This document shows positions 7,454 to 15,124 of a stretch of 17,430 nucleotides of DNA, one piece after another (position 1 is the first letter of the stretch; each line of letters opens with the position of its first letter). A program made the translations under genes and the position numbers. This DNA comes from Rickettsia typhi. Its GTDB lineage: Bacteria > Pseudomonadota > Alphaproteobacteria > Rickettsiales > UBA1997. Location of the stretch: the NCBI GenBank assembly GCA_945861125.1, contig CAMASZ010000009.1:1-17430 (forward strand), read 5' to 3'. Below the pieces are notes generated by a model. That model was given only the letters and a program-made list of their open reading frames with translations. It was not told the DNA's origin and did not search any database.

Positions 7454-8226
7454 ATTTTAGAGATGAAGGTTTAATTCTTAATATTAAAAATTACAGCGAA
7501 AATTCAGCGATAATAAAAATTCTTTCAAAAAGCCACGGCATCTACAGAGGATTTATAAAAAATTCAAAATCAAAAAAATTCAATTCAATTATTCAAATAA
7601 GCAATTTAGTTTCCTTTGAATTCAAAAACAGAATTGAGGAAAATCTTGGAAGCTTTACTAATATTGACTTAATTGAATCAAAAATATCAAAATTTATTTT
7701 CGAAAAAATAAAATTAGACTGCATACAATCATTATTATCAATAATTAATGATCTTTTTTTGGAAAGAGAAAATTTATCACAATTATTTGAAAAACTAAAT
7801 GATTTCATAAATAAAATTAGTAATCAAAAAATTAGTCAAAATGAAATTATTGCTAATTATATTAAATTGGAAATTTTTATTTTAAGCAATCTTGGCTACG
7901 GCCTTGACCTTAGCTCATGCGTGGTAACCAATTCAAAAATTGATTTAGCTTTTGTATCACCAAAATCAGCAAGAGCAGTTTCCTTTAATGTTGGAAAAAA
8001 TTATGCCAATAAATTGTTAAAACTGCCACAATTCTTAATATCAGAACATATTGAGCCAGATTATCTTAGCTTGCTAGATGGGTTAAAATTAACAGAATTT
8101 TTTATAGAAAAATTTTTAATTTCTGAAAAAAATTTCTACAATTCAAAACAATATCTATTTTATCGCAACAATATTAGAGATAAGATAACAGTATCTCCTA
8201 TAAGCAATCAATTAGAAATTGATTAA
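7450..8226 (+). CDS. recO: DNA repair protein RecO
   Basis: 258 residues, typical length. RecO helps RecR load RecA on SSB-coated DNA during gap repair and also anneals strands. The N-terminal OB-fold begins with DEGLILNIKNYSENSAIIKI, matching the RecO opening. The later CVVTNSKIDLAFVSPKSARAVS block matches alphaproteobacterial RecO; only one cysteine of the zinc site found in some relatives is present. It is the last gene of the tsaE-rluD-miaA-recO run. Its TAA shares bases with the stop of the convergent prepilin peptidase. Confidence 0.9.
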   Translation: MNFRDEGLILNIKNYSENSAIIKILSKSHGIYRGFIKNSKSKKFNSIIQISNLVSFEFKNRIEENLGSFTNIDLIESKISKFIFEKIKLDCIQSLLSIINDLFLERENLSQLFEKLNDFINKISNQKISQNEIIANYIKLEIFILSNLGYGLDLSSCVVTNSKIDLAFVSPKSARAVSFNVGKNYANKLLKLPQFLISEHIEPDYLSLLDGLKLTEFFIEKFLISEKNFYNSKQYLFYRNNIRDKITVSPISNQLEID

Positions 8227-9020
8227 AGAATCATCTTACCAAATAAATCAACTACATTTATTTTTTTACCAAACAATAAGCAAAGATAAGCCGAGCAACA
8301 TATTGCTGGCGCAAAAGGAAAAGTATCATCTTTTTTTAACTTCTGCCAAGCCAAGCCAAATATAACACCAATAAGTCCTGAAATTAAATTAAAAGTTAAA
8401 AATAATTTTATTCCAAGCATAAAACCCGATACAAAAAAGAATTTAATATCATCAATGCCAATTGCCTCAATTCCAGCACCATAATAGAAAAATAACCACA
8501 ATCCAACCCCAAAACCAGCATATAAAAAAGCTGATTGTAGATGATTAAAAAACTGCCCACTTTTTGAATCAATAAATAAAAGAATTACTGATAAAAAGAA
8601 TAAAAAATACTGACTGGAATTTGGAATAAAATAATGTTCCAAATCAGTAATTATCATAAACATTAGATTGGTAAAAATTGCTAAATAAATTATAGTCTTT
8701 AAATCTAATTTTGATTCACAAACAAAAAATGTTAGTAAAAATCCAATCAAAAAACTTAACTCAATTAATGGATAACGTATTGAAATTTTTGAATTACAAT
8801 AGCTACATTTGCCTTTCTGAAATATCCAAGAAAAAATTGGTATCAAATTTTTTATACTAAGCACTTTATTGCAAATAACGCATATCGATCTTTTACAAAA
8901 TATCGATTTATTATTAGCAATTCTGTAGCTTAAAAAACTTATGTTACTTCCAATAGCAACACTTAATATTGCTATTAAAAAAATTTGATAATGATAATTT
9001 AATTGTGAAAAAAATTGCAT
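8223..9020 (-). CDS. Prepilin peptidase / leader peptidase (PilD/GspO family)
   Basis: 265 residues with about eight hydrophobic helices. PilD-type enzymes cleave, and often N-methylate, type IV prepilin and pseudopilin leaders at the inner membrane. The N-terminal domain has the zinc-type cysteine pairs CVIC (47-50) and CSYC (72-75) followed by RYPLIEL. The peptidase domain has ITDLEHYFIPN (Asp126) and GIDDIKFF (Asp191). The canonical GxGD motif appears here as G-I-D-D, so its glycine is aspartate. TFPFAPAICC near the end matches the conserved C-terminal block. No pilin or secretion gene is nearby. The gene is divergent from the nlpD-like gene across 50 bp. Confidence 0.9.
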   Translation of the reverse strand: MQFFSQLNYHYQIFLIAILSVAIGSNISFLSYRIANNKSIFCKRSICVICNKVLSIKNLIPIFSWIFQKGKCSYCNSKISIRYPLIELSFLIGFLLTFFVCESKLDLKTIIYLAIFTNLMFMIITDLEHYFIPNSSQYFLFFLSVILLFIDSKSGQFFNHLQSAFLYAGFGVGLWLFFYYGAGIEAIGIDDIKFFFVSGFMLGIKLFLTFNLISGLIGVIFGLAWQKLKKDDTFPFAPAICCSAYLCLLFGKKINVVDLFGKMIL

Positions 9021-9070
9021 AAATAGAAAAAATAATTTAAAAAAGTTAGAAATTTATTTAAAACAAAACA

Positions 9071-10132
9071 ATGAAATCGCTATTTAACTTTAAAATATTA
9101 TTAATTCTAATAATTAGCACTGTTTTCTTAAGCGCCTGTTCACAAAAAGCAGTGAGAGTTATTGATAAAAAAAACAGGGTATACAATAAAAAAAATATTA
9201 ATTCAAATAAATATCAACAACAAAAAACTCCCAAAAGCAAAGAAATTACTGTTAAACAAGGAGAAACTTTATATTCAATCGCCAGAGAGCACAATATACC
9301 AGCTAATGAAATTGCTAAATATAATAAATTATCCGAACCATTTACTTTAAAAAAAGGTGACCTATTAACAATTCCAGCTTCACTATTTCATGAAGTAAAA
9401 GAAGGTGAAACGCTTTACTCAATTTCCAAAAATTACAATAAAAAAGCGGAAGAAATAGCTCAGTTAAACAAACTATCTATTCCATATTTTGTTAAAAAAG
9501 GAGACAAAATAAAAATAATAAGTGACAGTTCTGAAATAAAAAACACTAAAGAAGAAAATTATCTAAAATCTCAGCCAGAGATAGTTAAAAATTCAAATAA
9601 CGAAAAAAATATCGAAACAATTAAAAATAATGAACCAATAAACACCGCAAATAATTATCAAGCTGAAAATAATCAAAAAATAAATTTAGAACCAGAAACA
9701 AAAGAACAACCAATCAAAAAGGCAGAACAAGAAGTTATTGCCGACAAATCAAATAGCTTTATTTGGCCAGTTAAGGGAAAGATAATATCAAAATTTGGCC
9801 CCAAAGATGGAGGTTTGTTTAATGATGGTATAAATATAAAAGCTAAAGATGGTGATTTCGTTTTATCAACTGAAGATGGAGTTGTAGCCTATGTTGGCAA
9901 TGAATTAAAGGGCTATGGAAACTTAATAATTTTAAAACATGCTGGTGGCTGGATTTCTGCTTATGGCCATCTTAAAAAGACTAATGTTACCAAAGGAGAG
10001 AGAGTAAAAAAGTCTCATAAAATTGCCCTGATTGGATCTTCAGGAAAAGTTAATTCTTCGCAATTATATTTTAGTTTAAGAAAAGGAAGAGATGCTGTAA
10101 ATCCCGAAAATTACTTAAATAAAAATAATTAA
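9071..10132 (+). CDS. NlpD/DipM-like lipoprotein: two LysM domains and a degenerate LytM (M23) domain
   Basis: 353 residues. A lipoprotein signal ends in LSAC with Cys23. Two LysM domains (about 58-102 and 106-149) bind peptidoglycan. An Asn/Lys/Glu-rich linker (about 152-225) leads to a LytM domain (229-348). That domain lacks two zinc ligands: the family GLHNDGI is GLFNDGI (Phe250), and QLHFE is QLYFS (Tyr333); His300 in AYGH remains. It is therefore probably not a peptidase but, like NlpD and EnvC, an activator of an amidase that splits septal peptidoglycan. Activator function is inference from the missing ligands and architecture. It could also be an unrelated envelope lipoprotein. A tail of 350 residues is normal for NlpD. 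Confidence 0.87.
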   Translation: MKSLFNFKILLILIISTVFLSACSQKAVRVIDKKNRVYNKKNINSNKYQQQKTPKSKEITVKQGETLYSIAREHNIPANEIAKYNKLSEPFTLKKGDLLTIPASLFHEVKEGETLYSISKNYNKKAEEIAQLNKLSIPYFVKKGDKIKIISDSSEIKNTKEENYLKSQPEIVKNSNNEKNIETIKNNEPINTANNYQAENNQKINLEPETKEQPIKKAEQEVIADKSNSFIWPVKGKIISKFGPKDGGLFNDGINIKAKDGDFVLSTEDGVVAYVGNELKGYGNLIILKHAGGWISAYGHLKKTNVTKGERVKKSHKIALIGSSGKVNSSQLYFSLRKGRDAVNPENYLNKNN

Positions 10133-10180
10133 TTTACAAAATAAATGTTATTGAAAAAATATTTTGATTTATTAGATTTC

Positions 10181-10249
10181 TAATACCAAATATTTATCTT
10201 TAAATCAAAATTTTTTATATCGGTTAATTTTAAAATTAAAATGGTATGA
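10181..10249. repeat. Inverted pair of the TAATACCA repeat upstream of the ferredoxin gene
   Basis: The left copy, 10181-10205, reads TAATACCAAAT, a 4-nt variable centre, then ATCTTTAAAT; it matches 17205-17228 in both outer blocks exactly. The right copy, 10227-10249, is inverted: ATTTTAAAAT, then AAATGGTAT and GA, very close to the reverse complement of 5016-5039. Twenty-one bases separate them. The right end contains an extended -10-like TGGTATGAT facing the ferredoxin gene. The whole 10133-10390 gap holds no gene I can support. Confidence 0.5.
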
Positions 10250-10250
10250 T
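10242..10250 (+). promoter_or_regulatory. Candidate extended -10 promoter for the ferredoxin gene
   Basis: TGGTATGAT fits the extended -10 pattern TG-N-TATNAT, lying 141 bp before the ATG at 10391. No good -35 lies at the right distance, which an extended -10 may tolerate. It coincides with the inner half of a repeat copy and lies in a 15-bp near-palindrome (ATGG at 10241, CCAT at 10252). Confidence 0.35.
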
Positions 10251-10282
10251 GCCATCTTCAAAAACCTAAATTATTTATTAAA

Positions 10283-10307
10283 AAATTTGTTAAAATTATA
10301 CAAATTT
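10283..10307. repeat. A+T-rich inverted repeat in the ferredoxin leader
   Basis: AAATTTGT (10283-10290) and ACAAATTT (10300-10307) are perfect 8-bp inverted arms around a 9-nt loop. The loop and right arm include TAAAATTATACAAA (10291-10304), which recurs exactly at 17228-17241. The downstream T-rich stretch is not a convincing terminator because the stem is almost all A-T. Confidence 0.35.
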
Positions 10308-10390
10308 ATTTTTTATTTTAATTTTTATAAAAACTCTTTGCTATTTTATTTCATAAAATATTAATTTTAAAAAATTCAAATTCTAATTTG

Positions 10391-10732
10391 ATGTCAGAAA
10401 AAGTTAAAATAATTTTTATTTCAAAAGGAGAAAAAAAAGAATTCATGGTTCCAATAGGAACAACAGTTCTTGAAGCGGCGCACAATAATAATATAGATTT
10501 AGAGGGCGCTTGCGAAGGATCACTTGCTTGCTCAACATGTCATGTTATTGTTGATAAAAAATTTTATGACATCTTAAAATCTCCAAGTGAAGATGAAGAA
10601 GATATGCTTGATCTGGCTTTCGGATTAACGCCAACTTCTCGCTTAGGCTGTCAAATTACAATGACAAAAGAATTAGACGGACTCACCCTTATTGTTCCGC
10701 AAGAAACTAGAAATATATCAATCAACAACTAA
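10391..10732 (+). CDS. Adrenodoxin-type [2Fe-2S] ferredoxin
   Basis: 113 residues. The cluster ligands are Cys41, Cys47, Cys50 and Cys87 in the C-x5-C-x2-C...C spacing of adrenodoxin/Isc ferredoxins ([14 protein letters not shown] and RLGCQ). [20 protein letters not shown] is the acidic partner-docking helix of this subgroup. It carries electrons, most likely for Fe-S cluster assembly. I chose the ATG at 10391; an in-frame TTG immediately precedes it and would add one residue. It stands apart from any isc genes visible here. The next gene begins 5 bp after its stop. Confidence 0.93.
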   Translation: MSEKVKIIFISKGEKKEFMVPIGTTVLEAAHNNNIDLEGACEGSLACSTCHVIVDKKFYDILKSPSEDEEDMLDLAFGLTPTSRLGCQITMTKELDGLTLIVPQETRNISINN

Positions 10733-10737
10733 AAAAT

Positions 10738-12153
10738 ATGAACAAAAAAATAATCATAAAAATCGCTATAATCATAGTGGTATTAATCGCCTCTTATGCT
10801 GGCTTTTGGTTCTTCACTACCAGTCAAGCAGAAAAGAAGATACAAAAATTTGTTTCAGAAAATAGTTCAAATATTAGCGCTACAGAGTTATCGGTAAGTG
10901 GCTTTCCGATGCTTCAAAAAATCATCTTAAAAGATGTTAAATTCACAATTCCAAATCAGTTGCTTAATAAAAAAACAGTAACAATCAAAGAAGTAAGTCT
11001 AAAATCAGGAATATTCTCATCTGATTTTATCGTAAATATTGATCAAGTTTCTATTCAAGATAATGATGGTAACACTGCCAATGTTGAATTTAGTAAAGAT
11101 CCTGAAATCTCCCTCTCAATAACTAACGATATGATTGGTAAAGTAAACTACCAAGATAGCGGTTACAGAATAATTGATAACTCTAAAAACACTATATACT
11201 CATCTTCTGGCTCAAATCTTGTAATAGAAAGCTCTAAAGATGAATCAAACAAAATAACCATCAAAATAACTGCCAATATAAAAGAAATAGAAGGTTATGG
11301 CCTATCAGAAGTCTATAAGTATGGTATGGAAGAAAAAATTATTGAAAAAATTAAAACAGAAGGCTTCAAACTACAAAATAAAGAAATAACTACAGAAACT
11401 TCTCAGGATCCACTAAACCCTGCAAATCCTATAGTTGCGCAAAACACTTTAAATCAACCTCAAGAAATCACTCCTTCTTTACAACAAGTAGGTGATAATT
11501 CAAATGTTATCAATAATACAAACGAATCGAGTGAATCTCAAAACAATATCAAAACTGCTGAAATTCCTAGCACAATAAATGACACAACAATTGTTAAAAG
11601 CAATTTTGTTCTTGATCTAGAATATTCCCTAACACCATCTGAAAGTAGTGATAACGCTAAAACAGCTACATCAGAAAACTCTACACCTCAATCTCCAGAA
11701 GTACCAGCTCTAGATGTTGAAAGTAAAGATATTCAATACATTAAAACATTTAAGATCAATAATTTAGAGTTTTCGAATCCTCTATATAAAATCAATATTA
11801 GTGGTGAACTTAAAAATCTTGTTGATGACAACTATCTATCAGGCGGTTTATCTATTAAAATAGACAAATTTGACTCTCTGTTATCACAATTGACAAATCT
11901 ATTCGCTCAGCTACATGATCAAAAAAAAGAGGAATCTTCTAAAAATGAATCCAAATTAGAAGCTCCTTACAGTCAAATATACTCAGACTTTTTGGACAGA
12001 GTTTCAAAAAACATAATTGCAGTTGCTAAAGAAATTGCCAGCAAAAACGCTGTAACTAAGGCAGAAATAGCTGAGCTCGATATTAGAAGAGAAAAAAATC
12101 TTGATTTTGTTATAAACGAAACTTCTATTAAAGAAATTTTAGAAAAGTTCTAA
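10738..12153 (+). CDS. Unrecognised membrane-anchored envelope protein with low-complexity linker
   Basis: 471 residues; I do not recognise it with confidence. A basic N-terminus and one helix (about 5-27) anchor a long periplasmic part. Residues 40-210 alternate short hydrophobic strands (ELSVSGFPMLQKIILKDVKF is typical), suggesting a beta-rich AsmA- or DUF2125-like fold; SGFP followed by strands recalls the GYPF block of DUF2125, but this is weak. Residues about 215-330 are rich in Ser, Asn, Thr, Pro and Gln and look disordered. A second beta-rich segment follows (IKTFKINNLEFSNPLYKINI), then a helical tail. It starts 5 bp after the ferredoxin gene and probably shares its transcript. Function unknown. 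Confidence 0.8.
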   Translation: MNKKIIIKIAIIIVVLIASYAGFWFFTTSQAEKKIQKFVSENSSNISATELSVSGFPMLQKIILKDVKFTIPNQLLNKKTVTIKEVSLKSGIFSSDFIVNIDQVSIQDNDGNTANVEFSKDPEISLSITNDMIGKVNYQDSGYRIIDNSKNTIYSSSGSNLVIESSKDESNKITIKITANIKEIEGYGLSEVYKYGMEEKIIEKIKTEGFKLQNKEITTETSQDPLNPANPIVAQNTLNQPQEITPSLQQVGDNSNVINNTNESSESQNNIKTAEIPSTINDTTIVKSNFVLDLEYSLTPSESSDNAKTATSENSTPQSPEVPALDVESKDIQYIKTFKINNLEFSNPLYKINISGELKNLVDDNYLSGGLSIKIDKFDSLLSQLTNLFAQLHDQKKEESSKNESKLEAPYSQIYSDFLDRVSKNIIAVAKEIASKNAVTKAEIAELDIRREKNLDFVINETSIKEILEKF

Positions 12154-12163
12154 ATTAACCAAT

Positions 12164-12187
12164 TTTTAACTTTTAATTAAGTTAAAA
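12164..12187. repeat. A+T-rich inverted repeat before prmC
   Basis: TTTTAACTT (12164-12172) and AAGTTAAAA (12179-12187) are perfect 9-bp inverted arms around TTAATT. It lies in the 55-bp gap between the unrecognised envelope gene and prmC, 21 bp before the TTG start. It could be an operator, a weak hairpin or a product of base composition; there is no T-tract for a standard terminator. Confidence 0.4.
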
Positions 12188-12208
12188 TAACAAATAGCTT
12201 ATGTTAGC

Positions 12209-13111
12209 TTGAATAATAATACCCCTTCAAATCCAATTAAGAAATTAACAAATAAAACTTGCCTTACGATATCACAAATTATCAACAAAGCCACCAAAAC
12301 CCTAAAAGATAGTAATATTGACAATCCAAAACTAGAATCAATATTACTTCTTTCTTATCTCACCTCTTTTTCGAAAGAAAAAATTATTTTTTATCCAGAA
12401 AATCTAATCAGCAAGACAGTTGAAAAAAAATTCTTTAATCTTGTTGATCGCAGAAAAAAGCACGAACCGATTTCTCATTTAATAAAAAAGAGGGAATTCT
12501 ATAACTTAGAATTTATTGTTAATAGTAAAGTTTTAGATCCTCGCCCCGATTCTGAAACTTTAATTACCGCAATATCAAATAAATTTTTAAAAGACAAAAA
12601 TCTGAAAATATTGGATCTTGGCACTGGATCTGGATGCTTAATAATAACTCTATTAAAAATTTTTAAATCTTGGCGTGGTCTCGCAATTGATATTAGTTAC
12701 GAAGCTTTAAATGTTGCTAAAAAAAATTCAATTAAACATAGGGTTAATTCGAGATTAAAAATCAAAAAATCTGATCTATTTTCTAATCTCAACAACAGAA
12801 TGAAATTCGATATAATAATATCAAATCCTCCCTATATACCATCTTTTGAGATAAAAAATTTACAACCTGAGGTAGCGATATATGAACCAAATCTTGCCTT
12901 AGATGGTGGAGATGATGGTCTAGATTTTTATCGAAAAATAGCTTACAATATAAAAAAATTTTTAAAAAAAAATGGTAGTGTTTTTTTAGAAATAGGAATT
13001 AATCAAGAAGAAGATGTAATTAAGATTTTTGAAAAATTTGATTTTTATCATATTAATTATTATAAGGACTTAAGCGGAACAATACGCTGTCTAGAATTTA
13101 AGTATAATTGA
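12209..13111 (+). CDS. prmC: Release factor glutamine methyltransferase PrmC (HemK family)
   Basis: 300 residues. PrmC methylates the GGQ glutamine of peptide release factors. An N-terminal helical domain (about 19-90: LTISQIINKATKTLKDSNI, then LESILLLSYL) is followed by LDPRPDSETL, the SAM-binding DLGTGSGCL (136-144) and catalytic NPPYIP (206-211). LALDGGDDGLDFYR is also family-typical. No in-frame ATG precedes the conserved region; the only workable start is TTG at 12209, overlapping the stop of a three-codon ATG frame at 12201-12212. Unlike Rickettsia PrmC, it is not fused to a TrmB domain. panC follows after 1 bp. Confidence 0.92.
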   Translation: MNNNTPSNPIKKLTNKTCLTISQIINKATKTLKDSNIDNPKLESILLLSYLTSFSKEKIIFYPENLISKTVEKKFFNLVDRRKKHEPISHLIKKREFYNLEFIVNSKVLDPRPDSETLITAISNKFLKDKNLKILDLGTGSGCLIITLLKIFKSWRGLAIDISYEALNVAKKNSIKHRVNSRLKIKKSDLFSNLNNRMKFDIIISNPPYIPSFEIKNLQPEVAIYEPNLALDGGDDGLDFYRKIAYNIKKFLKKNGSVFLEIGINQEEDVIKIFEKFDFYHINYYKDLSGTIRCLEFKYN

Positions 13112-13112
13112 A

Positions 13113-13952
13113 ATGTTAGTAATAAAATCTATACCCTCAATAAAAGAAGTTATTAAAAAAGAAAAAAACAATAGTAAGAAAATTGCTTTTGTTCCAACAA
13201 TGGGAGCGCTTCATGATGGCCATTTATCATTAATAACTCAAGCAAAAAAATATGCAGATATTGTAATAGTAAGTATTTTTATAAATAAGTTTCAATTCAA
13301 TGATATCAAAGACTTTGAAAATTATCCAAGACAAATTGATCTTGATTTAGAAAAATTAAAAAAAACAAAAGCCGACTACATTTTTATACCACCACAGGAA
13401 GAGATTTTTAAAAATGATTTATCTTTCAAAATTGTGCCAACTAAAATTCATAAATGCTTGTGTGGTAATTTTAGAGAGGGTCATTTTGAGGGAGTGGCAA
13501 TTATAATTACAAAATTTTTTAACTTAATTAAGCCAGATTTTGCTTTATTTGGAGAAAAAGATTTCCAACAATTATTGATTGTTAAAAAACTGGTTGAAGA
13601 TTTAAATTTTGACATAACAATAATTGGTTGCGAAACCGTCAGAGAAAGCAGTGGATTAGCAATGTCTTCAAGAAATAATAGACTCTCTGATAATTCTAAA
13701 ACAAAAGCATCTAATATCTTTAGAATTTTATGTGAAATAAAAAATAATCCATTTTTAATTGAAGCTAAAAAAGAAGAATTATTAAAAATTGGATTTGAAA
13801 AAATAGATTATTTAGAAATTCGTGATGAAAATAATCTAGAATTGATCACAAATTTTAATTCTAACTTTTATGGCAGGATATTTATTGCAGTTTTTTTAGA
13901 TGGAATTAGGCTTATAGATAACTTACCGATTAAGTCCATAAATATTAGTTAA
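13113..13952 (+). CDS. panC: Pantothenate synthetase
   Basis: 279 residues, normal length. PanC joins pantoate and beta-alanine using ATP, the last step of pantothenate (coenzyme A precursor) synthesis. FVPTMGALHDGHLSLI (26-41) carries the HIGH-type ATP motif (His34, His37). CGNFREGHFEGVA and ALFGEKDFQQ (about 144-153) form the pantoate and ATP sites, and RESSGLAMSSRN the KMSKS-like loop. The usual VNPTQF is INKFQF here. panB and panD are not in the window. It starts 1 bp after prmC. Retention of panC argues against the most reduced Rickettsiales lifestyle. Confidence 0.94.
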   Translation: MLVIKSIPSIKEVIKKEKNNSKKIAFVPTMGALHDGHLSLITQAKKYADIVIVSIFINKFQFNDIKDFENYPRQIDLDLEKLKKTKADYIFIPPQEEIFKNDLSFKIVPTKIHKCLCGNFREGHFEGVAIIITKFFNLIKPDFALFGEKDFQQLLIVKKLVEDLNFDITIIGCETVRESSGLAMSSRNNRLSDNSKTKASNIFRILCEIKNNPFLIEAKKEELLKIGFEKIDYLEIRDENNLELITNFNSNFYGRIFIAVFLDGIRLIDNLPIKSINIS

Positions 13953-13954
13953 AT

Positions 13955-13985
13955 TTGACCTTTCAAAAAAATATTTTCTAATAAT
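13955..13985 (+). promoter_or_regulatory. Weak candidate promoter for the RmuC-like gene
   Basis: TTGACC at 13955-13960 matches 5 of 6 bases of the -35 consensus. The best -10, AATAAT at 13980-13985, is 19 bp away, longer than ideal. It lies in the 49-bp gap after panC, where a new transcript could begin. Tentative. Confidence 0.25.
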
Positions 13986-14001
13986 TAAAATAAAAAATAA
14001 A

Positions 14002-15120
14002 ATGATTTACATAATTCTCAGCAATGTTGGTATGGCACTAATGATGTTAGTGATTTATTTGAGATATTCTCATTTTAGAATATCATCTTTAGCAGATATA
14101 AAGCAGCTTCAAAAGAAAAGCGACACAAAATCAGAAGAAATTAAAATGCTCAATGAAAAACTGTTCCAAACTACTAAAATAGATAATGATAAAATTCAAT
14201 TATTAATGGCTGAAATTGATGGACTTAGAAAAGAAAAGGAAAATGAAATTAAGCTTAGACTTACTGCCGAAAAGCAAATTGAAGGCTTAATGCAAAAAAA
14301 TCAAGATATAGAAAAAAAATCTCAAGAAATTGCTGTTTTACAGGAAACATTCGCTAAAGAATCAAAAGACACTATGTATAAAATTGGCAATGATCTATTC
14401 AAAAAATTAAACGATAGTTATAAACAAGAAGTTGAGACCAATAAAAATCTGATTGGAAGAATTTCCAAATCTATTACAGAAATGGTGGAGAAAATATCTT
14501 TTGGAGGATTAGCTGGATCAAAAATAGCCAAGAAAAAGGCATTAATTGCACAAAAACTATCCGAAAAAGATGAAAAAAGTCCAGATAAAGATAAAAAAGA
14601 AGATAATAAAACGGAGCAATTAAATACAGCAGAAGTTTCCGAAGTTGAAGACCCATCAAAAAAACTAGTATCCGATTTAATAGATACCATGAAGGCAAGT
14701 GGTCATATGGCTAATAAAGACTACTTTCTACCAAGCAACTTTGATGAACAAAAAGCAAAATTATTGCTATGCGAAGTTGCCTTTGTTGGCAAAGGAAAGC
14801 TTAGTATTATTGATTTTAAAGCCTGTAAGATTCTAGCTGAATATGAATCTCTTCAACAAAAAGACAAAAATGTAGCCCAAGATCACCTTAAGCAAAAACT
14901 TGATAAATACTTAGCCTATCTAAACAACCCTAAATATAAAGATACTATCAACAAAGTAATGTCATCTACCAAAACAAAATATGAAAAAGTTGGCATAATA
15001 ATTGCCCTACCCTCCAAGAAAGAAATTCAGGCTATGAAAGAGATACGCTACTACGAAAAAGCTTCACAGCTTGGAATTGAAGTTCATGATTTTGACGGCG
15101 TTAATAATGTAGTAATATAG
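14002..15120 (+). CDS. Membrane-anchored coiled-coil protein, possibly RmuC-related nuclease-like
   Basis: 372 residues. An N-terminal helix (about 2-20) is followed by a long charged coiled coil (about 32-165), a Lys/Asp/Glu-rich linker (about 185-215) and a compact C-terminal domain (about 220-372). This order, anchor, coiled coil, then a restriction-nuclease-fold domain, is that of RmuC, a DNA-recombination limiting factor. In the C-terminal domain, LLCEVAF (Glu258) then LSIIDFKA (Asp271, Lys273) could be a PD-(D/E)xK core, with a following helix (DHLKQKLDKYLAYL). Motif spacing is plausible, but I cannot confirm homology and the protein is shorter than many RmuC members. The CDGSH gene starts 4 bp after its stop. 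The name should be kept as hypothetical. Confidence 0.8.
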   Translation: MIYIILSNVGMALMMLVIYLRYSHFRISSLADIKQLQKKSDTKSEEIKMLNEKLFQTTKIDNDKIQLLMAEIDGLRKEKENEIKLRLTAEKQIEGLMQKNQDIEKKSQEIAVLQETFAKESKDTMYKIGNDLFKKLNDSYKQEVETNKNLIGRISKSITEMVEKISFGGLAGSKIAKKKALIAQKLSEKDEKSPDKDKKEDNKTEQLNTAEVSEVEDPSKKLVSDLIDTMKASGHMANKDYFLPSNFDEQKAKLLLCEVAFVGKGKLSIIDFKACKILAEYESLQQKDKNVAQDHLKQKLDKYLAYLNNPKYKDTINKVMSSTKTKYEKVGIIIALPSKKEIQAMKEIRYYEKASQLGIEVHDFDGVNNVVI

Positions 15121-15124
15121 TCTT

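Noticed and set aside
9162-9350. Second plus-strand frame inside the nlpD-like gene
   Set aside because: It overlaps the LysM-coding region in another frame and its product is lysine/isoleucine-rich without domain features.
10241-10255. Near-palindrome ATGG...CCAT as an IscR-type operator for the ferredoxin gene
   Set aside because: It does not fit the IscR site patterns I know and overlaps the repeat copy; the evidence is too thin to call an operator.
14418-14690. Open minus-strand frame of 90 codons
   Set aside because: It lies antisense within the well-supported coiled-coil gene; its Ser/Phe-rich product reflects the reverse of Lys/Glu-rich codons.
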